From positions 2,387,416 through 2,451,415 of the forward strand of contig NC_022571.1 of the NCBI RefSeq assembly GCF_000473995.1: a stretch of 64,000 nucleotides of DNA, in the 5' to 3' direction. Each line of letters begins with the position of its first letter. Position 1 is the stretch's first letter. The translations under genes were made by a program, and so were the position numbers. Positions 17,979 through 26,144 of this stretch are shown piece after piece. The notes under the pieces are model-generated. The model saw only the letters and a program-made list of their open reading frames with translations. It ran no database searches and was not told where the DNA came from. The stretch comes from Clostridium saccharobutylicum DSM 13864. GTDB lineage: Bacteria; Bacillota; Clostridia; Clostridiales; Clostridiaceae.

Positions 17979-18692
17979 ATGGAAAATATTAAAGATTGTA
18001 AAATATTGATTATTGATGATGAACAATCTCTTTTAGAGATGGTTAAAAATATTATGGTTAAGGAAGGGTTTCATGAGGTATTTACTGCTTGTAATTGCCA
18101 TATGGCCATAGATAAATTTAGAGAAATAAAGCCTCATGTTGTTATTTTAGATGTAATGCTGCCTGATGGAGATGGTTTTTCTCTTATGCAGCAGCTTAGA
18201 GGAATATCTATGGTTCCAGTACTTTTTTTATCTGCTAGAGATGAAGATGAAAATAGGCTTTTAGGACTTGGTCTTGGAGCCGATGATTATATGACAAAGC
18301 CTTTTCTTCCTAGAGAATTAATTTTAAGACTTAGCATTATACTTAGAAGAACTTATTTTCCACCAGTTTTAGAACCAAAAGGGAAACCAACATTTAATTT
18401 GGGAAGCGTATTTGTAGATATGAATAGCGGTATTGTAAAAAAGCAAGAGAAAGAGTTAACGTTAACTGCTAAGGAATATGCATTGCTGGACAAACTTTAT
18501 TCTAACAAAGGAAATATTGTTACTATTGATGCTTTGTGTAGAGCTGCATGGAATGATAATTTGTTTGGATATGAAAATACACTAATGGTACATATTAGAA
18601 GGCTTAGGGGAAAAATAGAACAGGATCCTTCCCATCCAAAGCATCTTTTAACTGTAAGAGGTCTTGGATATAAACTTGTATTGGAGGGATAG
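17979..18692 (+). CDS. OmpR-family response regulator
   Basis: 237 residues from the chosen ATG. Receiver domain with acidic pocket LIIDDE, phosphoacceptor VVILDVMLPDGDG, Thr/Ser switch LFLSARDED and Lys in MTKPF. The C-terminal winged helix shows LTAKEYALLDKLYSNKG, LCRAAWND and VHIRRLRGKIE-(D)-RGLGYKLV. A GTG at 17946 extends the frame by 11 codons, but GAAAGG at 17968-17973 sits 8 bases before the ATG at 17979. It is followed after 2 bases by the kinase gene. Probably activates the divergent ABC operon in response to peptide antibiotics. Confidence 0.9.
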   Translation: MENIKDCKILIIDDEQSLLEMVKNIMVKEGFHEVFTACNCHMAIDKFREIKPHVVILDVMLPDGDGFSLMQQLRGISMVPVLFLSARDEDENRLLGLGLGADDYMTKPFLPRELILRLSIILRRTYFPPVLEPKGKPTFNLGSVFVDMNSGIVKKQEKELTLTAKEYALLDKLYSNKGNIVTIDALCRAAWNDNLFGYENTLMVHIRRLRGKIEQDPSHPKHLLTVRGLGYKLVLEG

Positions 18693-18694
18693 AG

Positions 18695-20044
18695 TTGAAA
18701 GGTTTTATCAAAATAATTATGCGCTATGTTCTTTCAGCTGGAGGAATTGCTATAATAATTTTATTAATTAATTTTATTTTGTTAATATCTTGGATTGCAT
18801 ATTCAAGTAAAGATTCAAATGAAAAATATAGTATATCTGAAATTAGTGATAAATTAAAAAGGGATGGAAATAACTTTATTTTATCAGATGATGTATCTTC
18901 ATTAATAAAAGACAAATTTGAATGGGCTATGCTTTTAAGTGATGATGGAAAAGTTATTTGGAGTGAGAATCTGCCAGAAGATGTTCCTTTAAGTTATAAG
19001 GTTTCAGATATTGCATCATTTAGCAGATGGTATTTAAATGATTATCCAATAAAAGTATGGAAACATCCAGATGGCTTATTTGTTCTTGGTGATAAGAAAA
19101 ATAGTACTTGGAAATTTGTGATTGAAATTCCTCAAAAGGTTATGGAAAACTCACCAAAGTGGTTAGCTGCTGTACTCATAATAAATTTTATAACTGCTAT
19201 ATTTTTAGCATTTTTGTTTGGAATTCGTTTTTTTCTTTATTTACGAAAGGTTGTAAATGGAATAGAAAACATGTCAGAGAAAAAGCCAGTTTCTCTTAGT
19301 ATAAAAGGAACTTTTAAAGATTTGGCAAACAATATAAATATTACTTCAAAGGAACTTATAAGACAGCAAAAACTAATTGAAAAAAGAGATACGGCAAGAA
19401 ACAATTGGATAACAGCAGTATCACATGATATACGTACACCACTTTCTATGATTATGGGGTATTCTAGTGATTTGGAAGATAATTCTAAATTTTCAGAAGA
19501 AGACAGAAAACAATTTAGTGTTATAAGATTTCAAAGTGAAAAAATTAAGCAGTTAGTTAATGATTTAAATTTGGCAGTGAAGCTTGAATATGAAATGCAG
19601 CCTTTAAATATGAAGAATTTCTATATTGCAGAAGTTTTGAGGAAAGTAGTCGTAGAATATTTAAATAATTTGTGTAATGACAAATATACTATTAACTTAT
19701 CAATTTCTGATGAAGCACAAGGTTTCAAATTAAATGGTGACATAAGACTATTTGAACGTGCTCTAAACAATATTATAGGAAATAGTATTAAACATAATAA
19801 TGAAGGTTGTGACATCTTCATTGATATGACCAGAAAATTTAATGGCTGCCAAATTGAAATTAAAGATAATGGAAGTGGTTTTGATAATAATGTTTTAGAA
19901 AAGTTGAATTTCTCAACTGAAATGCCTAATGGTGTTTCGCATGGCCTTGGACTTTTTATTGTAAAACAAATTATTACAGTACATGGTGGAACAATTCAAT
20001 TTAGAAATTGGGAAAATGGAAGTGACATAGTTATATATATATAA
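18695..20044 (+). CDS. Sensor histidine kinase
   Basis: 449 residues. Two membrane helices (about 5-30 and 155-180) enclose an extracytoplasmic sensor region of about 125 residues. A HAMP-like linker is followed by the dimerisation domain with the phospho-acceptor His in AVSHDIRTPLSMIMGYSSDLE and an HATPase_c domain: N-box NNIIGNSIKHN, G1 IKDNGSGFD, G2 SHGLGLFIVKQI. The relatively large sensor loop matches SpaK/NisK-type or CprK-type kinases rather than the short BceS type. TTG start with GGAGGG 6 bases upstream. Confidence 0.9.
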   Translation: MKGFIKIIMRYVLSAGGIAIIILLINFILLISWIAYSSKDSNEKYSISEISDKLKRDGNNFILSDDVSSLIKDKFEWAMLLSDDGKVIWSENLPEDVPLSYKVSDIASFSRWYLNDYPIKVWKHPDGLFVLGDKKNSTWKFVIEIPQKVMENSPKWLAAVLIINFITAIFLAFLFGIRFFLYLRKVVNGIENMSEKKPVSLSIKGTFKDLANNINITSKELIRQQKLIEKRDTARNNWITAVSHDIRTPLSMIMGYSSDLEDNSKFSEEDRKQFSVIRFQSEKIKQLVNDLNLAVKLEYEMQPLNMKNFYIAEVLRKVVVEYLNNLCNDKYTINLSISDEAQGFKLNGDIRLFERALNNIIGNSIKHNNEGCDIFIDMTRKFNGCQIEIKDNGSGFDNNVLEKLNFSTEMPNGVSHGLGLFIVKQIITVHGGTIQFRNWENGSDIVIYI

Positions 20045-20050
20045 TCACAC

Positions 20051-20164
20051 GTGTTAATTAACTGATTTTTTACTTTAATCTTGATATTATTTAGGTTGGC
20101 ACTTTAATATTACTATAGAATAGCCTTAGTTTTTATATATTTTTATTTTTGGATTAATTAACAC
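20051..20164. repeat. Inverted repeat pair downstream of the kinase
   Basis: GTGTTAATTAA (20051-20061) and TTAATTAACAC (20154-20164) are perfect 11-bp inverted copies 92 bases apart, between the kinase and the convergent TraX-like gene. They could be ends of a small mobile palindromic repeat. Confidence 0.35.
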
Positions 20165-20193
20165 TTATGATATATAATTAGTTCTTCAGCAGG

Positions 20194-20931
20194 CTAAAAT
20201 AAATACACTTTTATAAGATATAAGGTAATTAGATGAAGTGGATAAAATGAATAAAAGAAAAGTTTTATATTTTTTCCTTTTTCCCCATTAAAGAATTTCA
20301 AGGGTATAAGAGCCACTATTAAACCTGTTATTTCTATGAGAAAATATAGCCAATAGTTAGTGCTACTTACAGTTTGGATAATTTCACTTATGGGCATGTT
20401 CATAATTAATGATTCTATGATTCCATATATCGGTAAAATCAAAATTTCAATCAGACTTACAAGTGTATAATATTTTGCCTGTTTTTTAAAGTTATCATGA
20501 TACTTATAGAAAATATAAATAACAAGAACTCCGAAAAAATCTCCATCTATCTGAAATAATAGCGCTAATGCTCCTAAAATTAATATTATAATGAATTTTC
20601 CTTTAAACTTACATGAGTCGTAACTCAATATAGCTATAAGTCCTAAAACTAAATCAAAGATAGTATCAAGTGCTATCCAGCTAGGACCAAATACTAATCT
20701 AAATGTCATAATGAATGGGATTTCTGATAGTACTGCTATTCCAAGCAGCCTTAATAAATACTTCTTTTTATTTCGTGTTTTTATATAACCTTCTGCAATC
20801 ATAAAACAAAATATAGGAAATGCTATCTTTCCTATAAAATGAAATATCTCAATGTTTGGAAGTAGTATCCATGATACATGATCTAATACCATTGATATAA
20901 TTGCTAGGATTTTTAATTGACTTGAATTCAT
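20194..20931 (-). CDS. TraX-family membrane protein
   Basis: 245 residues with about eight hydrophobic segments. The start (LKILAIISMVLDHVSWILLP) with the MVLDH motif, then IGKIAFPIFCFMIAEGYIKT and LLRLLGIAVLSEIPFIM, is the TraX signature. TraX acetylates F-pilin in the F plasmid, but homologues are widespread in Firmicutes without conjugation genes and probably acylate some other envelope target. No conjugation gene is nearby. ATG with GAAGGAG upstream. Confidence 0.8.
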   Translation of the reverse strand: MNSSQLKILAIISMVLDHVSWILLPNIEIFHFIGKIAFPIFCFMIAEGYIKTRNKKKYLLRLLGIAVLSEIPFIMTFRLVFGPSWIALDTIFDLVLGLIAILSYDSCKFKGKFIIILILGALALLFQIDGDFFGVLVIYIFYKYHDNFKKQAKYYTLVSLIEILILPIYGIIESLIMNMPISEIIQTVSSTNYWLYFLIEITGLIVALIPLKFFNGEKGKNIKLFFYSFYPLHLITLYLIKVYLF

Positions 20932-21142
20932 ACTTAATTTACTCCTTCTTTTTATAAATTTGTATAATAAAAGTGTAAACTTTAATTATAAGGATTTTAT
21001 AAGGAATAATATTTATGGATAAATATCAATTGTACAAAATTAAGTTGAAAGAGCAGTGAAATAATGGTATAAATATATAAAAAACATGAAAATGAATTAG
21101 CTATATTTAATTATAGTATGCATTTAGGGGAGAAAATAAAAT

Positions 21143-22939
21143 ATGCCAAATATTTTTGATGGATTACAAAAGTTAGATGATAATGTAATAATAGATAACA
21201 TTGCAATGTTGGAAGCTGTAAATATGGGGAATGTTATTAAAGGATATGGAACTACAGTTGCTAATAAAGGTGCTAAGGTTATTAATAGCATTGGTGGATT
21301 TTTTGGTAAAAATCCTAATGTTAAGGTAGTTGAAGAAAAGAAAATAGAGGATTATATTCTTGAAGAAAAAAATAAAATTGTAAATTTAAATAGAAGTCAG
21401 TTAGACCATAAATTAATCGATGCATTAAAAGAAAAAGTTAATATGGATGGAGTACAATCCAATGATGCTATATCAGCATATATTATTAATTTAGTGGCTG
21501 ATTATTTAAATATAAGTGAAAATCTTACAGTTGCACAAAAGGCGGATGGAATTTATAGAAGATATTTAGAAAAGTTATTATCAAGCATTCAAAAGGAGCT
21601 TGGTAGCCAAAATGAAGAAGAAGCTGAGAAAACCATAAAAGAGATAGAAAAGAATGTAAAAAATATCAGTGAAAGTGACAAAGAGAAATTAAAAGAAGTT
21701 CTTGAAATTGAAAACCTTACAGGTAATGAAATAAGAAATGTATTAATGAAAGCAGGAACACCAGCGCTTATAATTGGAGCAATGTCAGCATCTGGATTTG
21801 GAGCATTTATGGCATTGACAACAATTATTCATGCAGTTTTTACTACAATTATGGGAATAACGATTCCTTTTGCTGTTTATACTGGTGCAACTAGTGCTTT
21901 ATCGTTTATATTAGGTCCTGCCGGAATAGCGTTTATTGCAGGAACCACAGTATGGCAATTTACAAAAGGAAATAAAAAGCTTAAAAATGAAATATTGGCT
22001 CAATTAATATTTGCATCTATAAATGTTTATGGGGGAAGTTTTGTTCCTAAAGATGAAGAGTTACCTAGTTATGAAACTAATGAAGAACTTTTAGAAGAAA
22101 TAAGAAAAAGAGATAAAGAATATAAAAAACTTGTAGAAGATAACAATAAATTACAAGGTGAAGTTAGTAATTTAGAGTATGAGTGTTCTGAATTGATGAC
22201 AGATATTGGAGTATACAAGAATATAATAAATAAAGAAAGTTATAGAAGAAGTGAATCCAAAAAGAAAATATTAAAATTAAAATCAGAAAAAGAAGAAGTA
22301 ATTGAAAAATTAAGAGAATTAGAAACAAATGTATCTAATTTAAAACAGGAAATCAACTTGGAAAATGGTGACAGGATAAATAGAGAAATAGAAGACTTAA
22401 AAGTATTAAATGCAAATTATAAAAAAGAATTTATAGATTTAAATGATTCTATAGAATATCAAGAACAAATTATAGAGAACGCATCAAAGGAAATTGATGA
22501 TAAAACATTAAAAATCAAAGAAACTGAATTAAAAAATGTAGAGTTACAAAAAGAAAATGAGTTATTAAAAATTAAGATGGAAGATAAGGATAATAGAATA
22601 CAGAAAACAGAAGAAATAAGAAGAAAAGAAATAGAAGAAAAGTGGAAGGTTTATTATCCAGCTTTTCAAATAACTAATATGGCTATAAGAACTGCTACTA
22701 AATTTTCTAAAAAGGAAGTATGGGAAATTGAGAGAGCATTGATGGAGTTACATTCACTTAAAGATTATAAATCTGTAAGCAGAGGTAAAGTGAAATATAA
22801 TAATCAAGAATACGAGCATATTGGGTTCTCACTACCATGTGGATTTCCAACTAGGATATTATATAAAATTCTTTCTAATTCTGATAAACAAGTACAAATA
22901 GAGAAAGTTTATAAGCATAACGAAAAGTTTCTCCAATAA
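21143..22939 (+). CDS. Membrane / coiled-coil protein with YaaW-like core and RelE-like C-terminus
   Basis: 598 residues; not a family I can name with certainty. Residues about 60-200 are helical and charged, and 203-275 are strongly hydrophobic and Gly/Ala-rich (GTPALIIGAMSASGFGAFMA, FILGPAGIAFIAGTT), the combination seen in YaaW/UPF0174-type proteins. Residues 305-505 are a long coiled coil rich in Glu and Lys. The last 90 residues (WEIERALMELHSLKDY ... FPTRILYKIL ... VQIEKVYKHNEKF) look like a RelE/ParE-type toxin fold. ATG with GGGGAGA upstream, monocistronic. Pore-like helices plus coiled coil plus RNase-like end suggest a defence or abortive-infection factor, which is inference. The neighbouring helicase at 26145 also joins a RelE-like domain and a Gly-rich hydrophobic segment. 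Confidence 0.5.
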   Translation: MPNIFDGLQKLDDNVIIDNIAMLEAVNMGNVIKGYGTTVANKGAKVINSIGGFFGKNPNVKVVEEKKIEDYILEEKNKIVNLNRSQLDHKLIDALKEKVNMDGVQSNDAISAYIINLVADYLNISENLTVAQKADGIYRRYLEKLLSSIQKELGSQNEEEAEKTIKEIEKNVKNISESDKEKLKEVLEIENLTGNEIRNVLMKAGTPALIIGAMSASGFGAFMALTTIIHAVFTTIMGITIPFAVYTGATSALSFILGPAGIAFIAGTTVWQFTKGNKKLKNEILAQLIFASINVYGGSFVPKDEELPSYETNEELLEEIRKRDKEYKKLVEDNNKLQGEVSNLEYECSELMTDIGVYKNIINKESYRRSESKKKILKLKSEKEEVIEKLRELETNVSNLKQEINLENGDRINREIEDLKVLNANYKKEFIDLNDSIEYQEQIIENASKEIDDKTLKIKETELKNVELQKENELLKIKMEDKDNRIQKTEEIRRKEIEEKWKVYYPAFQITNMAIRTATKFSKKEVWEIERALMELHSLKDYKSVSRGKVKYNNQEYEHIGFSLPCGFPTRILYKILSNSDKQVQIEKVYKHNEKFLQ

Positions 22940-23098
22940 GTACATATTAGTATAATTTTAATCACTTCTATCTAAATCTACTTTAACAATTACTTTTTCG
23001 TAGTTTATATTCTTACGTTGTCATATATAGGAAATATAATGCGGGAAAATTTTAGGCATAATGATATAATAAAAAATACATAGGGGAGGGAATTATCT

Positions 23099-24034
23099 AT
23101 GAAAGAGAAGAAAGTTTGTGTTGTTGGTTTAGGTGGAGTTGGAGGATATATTGGTTGCATGTTTGCTAAACATTTTGATAATGTATACTTTTTGGCAAGA
23201 GGCAAACGGTTGGAATCAATAAGGGAAAATGGATTAAAATTATATAGTGCTGCTCATGGGAAAATGACAGTGCATCCCAAAATGGCGAGTGATAATGCTG
23301 AGGAAATAGGTGTAATGGATTATATTTTCATTTGTGTAAAACAGTTTTCATTAGAGCAGGTTTGTGCTCAAATATCACCAATGATTGATGAACATACTAT
23401 AATAATTCCGCTAATTAATGGTGTTGGTGTTTCGGATAAAATACGTGGATTGATTGATAAAGGCTGTGTTATTGACAGCTTGATTTATATTGTATCTGGG
23501 GCAGATGAAGAATTTGCTATACATCATGATAGCTCATATTGTAATATTCACATAGGTTATGGAATGAACAGTGAATTTGATAATAGTATATTATCTGAAG
23601 TTCAGAAAATGTTACAGAGTGTAGGTATCACATGCATAATAGAAAATGATATACAAGCTGCTATTTGGAAAAAGTATATATTGAATTGTGGATATAATAT
23701 TATAACAGCTTATTATAATGCAACAACATCAGATATAAGAAAAAATGAAGTTGCTGTCAAGCAATTAAAATTGCTATATGAAGAAGCTTGTTCAGTGGCA
23801 CGTAAGTTAAATGTAAACATTGATGATAACTTAGAAGAAGTACATTTGAATCATATGTTATACAAACAGTCTGACTCATCTACAAGTTCTTTAAAAAGAG
23901 ACATTGAAGCAGGAAGAAAAAACGAATTAGATGTGTTTTCGGGAAAACTAATTGAGTTAGCATTAAGCTGTAATGTAAAAGTTCCTATGACTACTTTTTT
24001 TTATAATGAATTAAAAAAGAAGTCTCAAATTTAA
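23099..24034 (+). CDS. panE: 2-dehydropantoate 2-reductase (ketopantoate reductase)
   Basis: NADPH-dependent reduction of ketopantoate to pantoate in pantothenate/CoA synthesis, cytoplasmic. The N-terminal Rossmann motif is VVGLGGVGGYIGCMFAKHF, followed by FICVKQFSLEQ and IIPLINGVG, all typical of ApbA/PanE. The catalytic Lys is in AIWKKYILNCG, and the substrate loop SSTSSLKRDIEAGRKNELD carries the conserved Ser, Glu pair. Length 311 residues is normal. ATG with AGGGGAGGG upstream. Single gene ending in a good terminator. Related reductases with other 2-keto substrates exist, so the substrate is likely, not certain. Confidence 0.8.
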   Translation: MKEKKVCVVGLGGVGGYIGCMFAKHFDNVYFLARGKRLESIRENGLKLYSAAHGKMTVHPKMASDNAEEIGVMDYIFICVKQFSLEQVCAQISPMIDEHTIIIPLINGVGVSDKIRGLIDKGCVIDSLIYIVSGADEEFAIHHDSSYCNIHIGYGMNSEFDNSILSEVQKMLQSVGITCIIENDIQAAIWKKYILNCGYNIITAYYNATTSDIRKNEVAVKQLKLLYEEACSVARKLNVNIDDNLEEVHLNHMLYKQSDSSTSSLKRDIEAGRKNELDVFSGKLIELALSCNVKVPMTTFFYNELKKKSQI

Positions 24035-24061
24035 AGTTTAGGCATAAGTAAAAAAATAATA

Positions 24062-24107
24062 ACCCCAGTAGTAAGCATAGTAGCTTTCGACTGGGGTCGA
24101 TTTTTTT
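24062..24107. terminator. Terminator shared by panE and plsY (convergent)
   Basis: ACCCCAGT (24062-24069) and ACTGGGGT (24090-24097), then CGATTTTTTTATT. The preceding TTAGGCATAAGTAAAAAAAT resembles the ends of repeat family B, so the hairpin may derive from that repeat. Confidence 0.75.
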
Positions 24108-24108
24108 A

Positions 24109-24702
24109 TTATTTTTCTTCGTTATTTATAATCCTTATTAAGTTATCTTTATGCCTAACTATCATCAAAATGCAGGCTACTGTAGCGGAAATAACTATTG
24201 CAACGTGAGATTTCATAATAATACACATAACAGGTATTGTTACACCTATTGCAATTGATCTAATAGAAACTATACTTGTAAATAAACGCAATATAAAGTG
24301 AACTGCAACTCCAGTTAATGTTGGAATGGGTGCAATCAAAACAAAGGCACCAAGGGTTGTATTTACTCCTTTACCTCCATTAAATTTAAGAAATGGAGTG
24401 TAGTTATGTCCTAAAATTACTGTTATTGCAATTATACCAATGAAAGCATTAGCTGATATTGGTAAGTTTATTGTTCTGATCAAATACAGTCCTAAAGCTA
24501 CAGGAACTATTCCTTTTAAAATGTCAATTATCTGAGTTATAATAGATATTTTAGTTCCTGCAATTCTTTTAACATTTGTTGAGCCTATATTTCCACTACC
24601 TTTGGTTCTTATATCAATTTTACAAAACTTTTTAGTAAGTAGGTATCCTGTTGGGATTGAACCACATAAAAAAGATATAATAATTGTTATTAAAATAATC
24701 AT
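24109..24702 (-). CDS. plsY: Glycerol-3-phosphate acyltransferase PlsY
   Basis: Membrane enzyme transferring acyl groups from acyl-phosphate to glycerol-3-phosphate, the first step of phospholipid synthesis in Gram-positives. Conserved motifs: GSIPTGYLLTK, KGSGNIGSTNV (motif 1), FLKFNGGKGVNTTLGAF (motif 2) and a later RHKDNLIRI near the C-terminus. Five hydrophobic segments, about 197-200 residues, normal length. The GTG at 24711 extends the frame by three codons, but AGGTGG overlaps it and points to the ATG at 24702. The substitution of the usual Ser/Gly spacing is minor. Many clostridia carry more than one plsY. Confidence 0.85.
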   Translation of the reverse strand: MIILITIIISFLCGSIPTGYLLTKKFCKIDIRTKGSGNIGSTNVKRIAGTKISIITQIIDILKGIVPVALGLYLIRTINLPISANAFIGIIAITVILGHNYTPFLKFNGGKGVNTTLGAFVLIAPIPTLTGVAVHFILRLFTSIVSIRSIAIGVTIPVMCIIMKSHVAIVISATVACILMIVRHKDNLIRIINNEEK

Positions 24703-24922
24703 TTTTTCCACCTAAAATTTATTTTATTTTGATTTGTTTAATGTACATATTGTAACTAGTTATACATTTAAACCATGCTTAGTATAACATAATCTACAAT
24801 ATGTGCAATGCATTATATATACATTATTATAAATTATAAATCAATTTAATGATATTAGATTTGTAATTTATGATATAATTGTATTATGGTGGGCAAAATT
24901 GTTACGAATAGTTGGATAGAAA

Positions 24923-25261
24923 ATGGACATTGAGCTCATAAATAAAAATAATTTATCTAGAAAGGTAATAATCAAATTGAACAAAAAATATTATGATTTA
25001 ATAAATGAATTACAAAAAACATTAGATGATCCGAAAGTTAAAAGTAATCAAGAATTAACTGATATTTTAACATCATATAAAGATAAATTAGAAAATGGAG
25101 GAGAGTATAAGTTTGTTTGTACAAAATTGACTGGTGATATCGCAGCATACGTGCGACATAATCATTTTAAAGCTCCAGAGTCAGTTTTAAAATTATATAA
25201 TGATTTAGCAAATGTTGCATCTAAATACAGAGGATTATGTTCATTTATTACATGGTTCTAA
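24923..25261 (+). CDS. Bacteriocin-immunity-like protein
   Basis: 112 residues, soluble, helical. The end, KAPESVLKLYNDLANVASKY followed by a short Gly-Leu-Cys-Ser turn, resembles the EntA_Immun family of class IIa bacteriocin immunity proteins (LIRNLSEIG-type helix and loop), which shield the mannose PTS receptor. Start ATG has only a poor ribosome site. No bacteriocin precursor or transporter gene is seen nearby, so it would be an orphan immunity gene. Similarity is judged by eye and is modest. Confidence 0.45.
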   Translation: MDIELINKNNLSRKVIIKLNKKYYDLINELQKTLDDPKVKSNQELTDILTSYKDKLENGGEYKFVCTKLTGDIAAYVRHNHFKAPESVLKLYNDLANVASKYRGLCSFITWF

Positions 25262-25344
25262 TTGAGTAATGCGATATTTTAAAAGTATGATATAATTAAT
25301 ATATTATAGAAAATTATTTTCTAAGAAATATGGAGGAACTATTA

Positions 25345-25506
25345 ATGAAAATAAATGATAGAGTTGAATTTTTAGAACACGACAATAAAGGTAAGCAAGG
25401 TACTGTAATAAAGCTTATGGGAGATCATAGTGCAGTTGTTGTAATAGATGGTGAGGAAGATGATGTCCCAACTTTAGCAAGAGTAACTAATTTAAAAGTA
25501 ATTTAG
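25345..25506 (+). CDS. Small KOW-like protein, 53 residues
   Basis: An ATG with ATGGAGGA 8 bases upstream opens a 54-codon frame: MKINDRVEFLEHDNKGKQGT, then VIKLMGDHSAVVVIDGEEDD and VPTLARVTNLKVI. The alternation of short beta strands with a conserved Gly (KGKQGTVIKLMGDHSAVV) looks like a KOW/SH3-like barrel of the kind that binds RNA or ribosomal partners. Function unknown. It ends 31 bases before a long hairpin terminator. Confidence 0.65.
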   Translation: MKINDRVEFLEHDNKGKQGTVIKLMGDHSAVVVIDGEEDDVPTLARVTNLKVI

Positions 25507-25537
25507 TTTTAAATACTTAGGCACAATCAAAAAAATC

Positions 25538-25625
25538 GAAATATCACATTATTTATAAAATAAACTACATTCTGTTTAGTTGATGGAATGTAGTGCGTTT
25601 TGTGAATAATGTGATATTTTTTTAT
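25538..25625 (+). terminator. Long hairpin terminator after the small KOW-like gene
   Basis: AAATATCACATTATTTA (25538-) pairs with AATAATGTGATATTT (to about 25619), with an inner ACTACATTC / GAATGTAGT stem, followed by TTTTTTATA. The flanking TTAGGCACAATCAAAAAAAT matches the ends of repeat family B. Confidence 0.75.
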
Positions 25626-25644
25626 ATAGACAAAAGTAGAATTT

Positions 25645-25801
25645 ATGGTAGGTTCAGTTTTTCAAGATCCTTTTGAATTAGGAAAAGCTATTTATACAAT
25701 AGAAATAAATTTTTGAAGGTAAGGAGCCACTTTCTGGTACATAATATAAGTTTAATGATACAGGAATAGCAGTTCGATTACCCTATGAGGAAAATATTTA
25801 A
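25645..25801 (+). pseudogene. Decayed 3' end of an MglB-like sugar-binding protein gene
   Basis: The first part reads MVGSVFQDPFELGKAIYTIE, then the frame shifts and reads GKEPLSGT, a stop, and YKFNDTGIAVRLPYEENI before TAA at 25799-25801. This is the C-terminal pattern of clostridial galactose/methyl-galactoside binding proteins. At least one frameshift and one in-frame stop show it is dead. No other mgl gene is present; it lies just before the defence operon and may mark a replaced locus. Confidence 0.65.
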
Positions 25802-26087
25802 AAAGATACCACATATCTATGAAAAGTCTAAAGATTTTTTACTATAATCTTCAAATTTCAACAAAAATATTTTGAAAAAGATGATAATATCTATATATAA
25901 GAGAAGCTAATATTCTAAAATTGAATATTTTGGAATATCATGTTTTAAAGATGTTAATTTAATATTGATACAGATTTAACTTAAATTAGTAATAGTTATA
26001 AGCAAAATATTAGGATAATCAATTATTATAAAGTGAGAATTATAACAACAAATATGTTATCAATTATATAAAAAACATAGCCTAGTT

Positions 26088-26115
26088 TTGAATTTAATTG
26101 AGGATATGATAAAAT
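26088..26115 (+). promoter_or_regulatory. Likely promoter of the helicase-McrB-nuclease operon
   Basis: TTGAAT (26088-26093), 16 bases, TAAAAT (26110-26115). It predicts a short leader of about 23 bases carrying AAGGAG before the ATG at 26145, which supports that start over the upstream in-frame TTG (which is the -35 box). Confidence 0.5.
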
Positions 26116-26144
26116 ATACGATTAGATTAAAGGAGTTTTTACAA

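Noticed and set aside
15146..20044. A complete lantibiotic biosynthesis cluster
   Set aside because: Only transporter and two-component genes are present; no precursor peptide, LanB/C/M or protease gene is nearby.
20194..20931. TraX as evidence of a conjugative element
   Set aside because: No relaxase, type IV secretion or integrase genes surround it, and chromosomal TraX homologues are common in Firmicutes.
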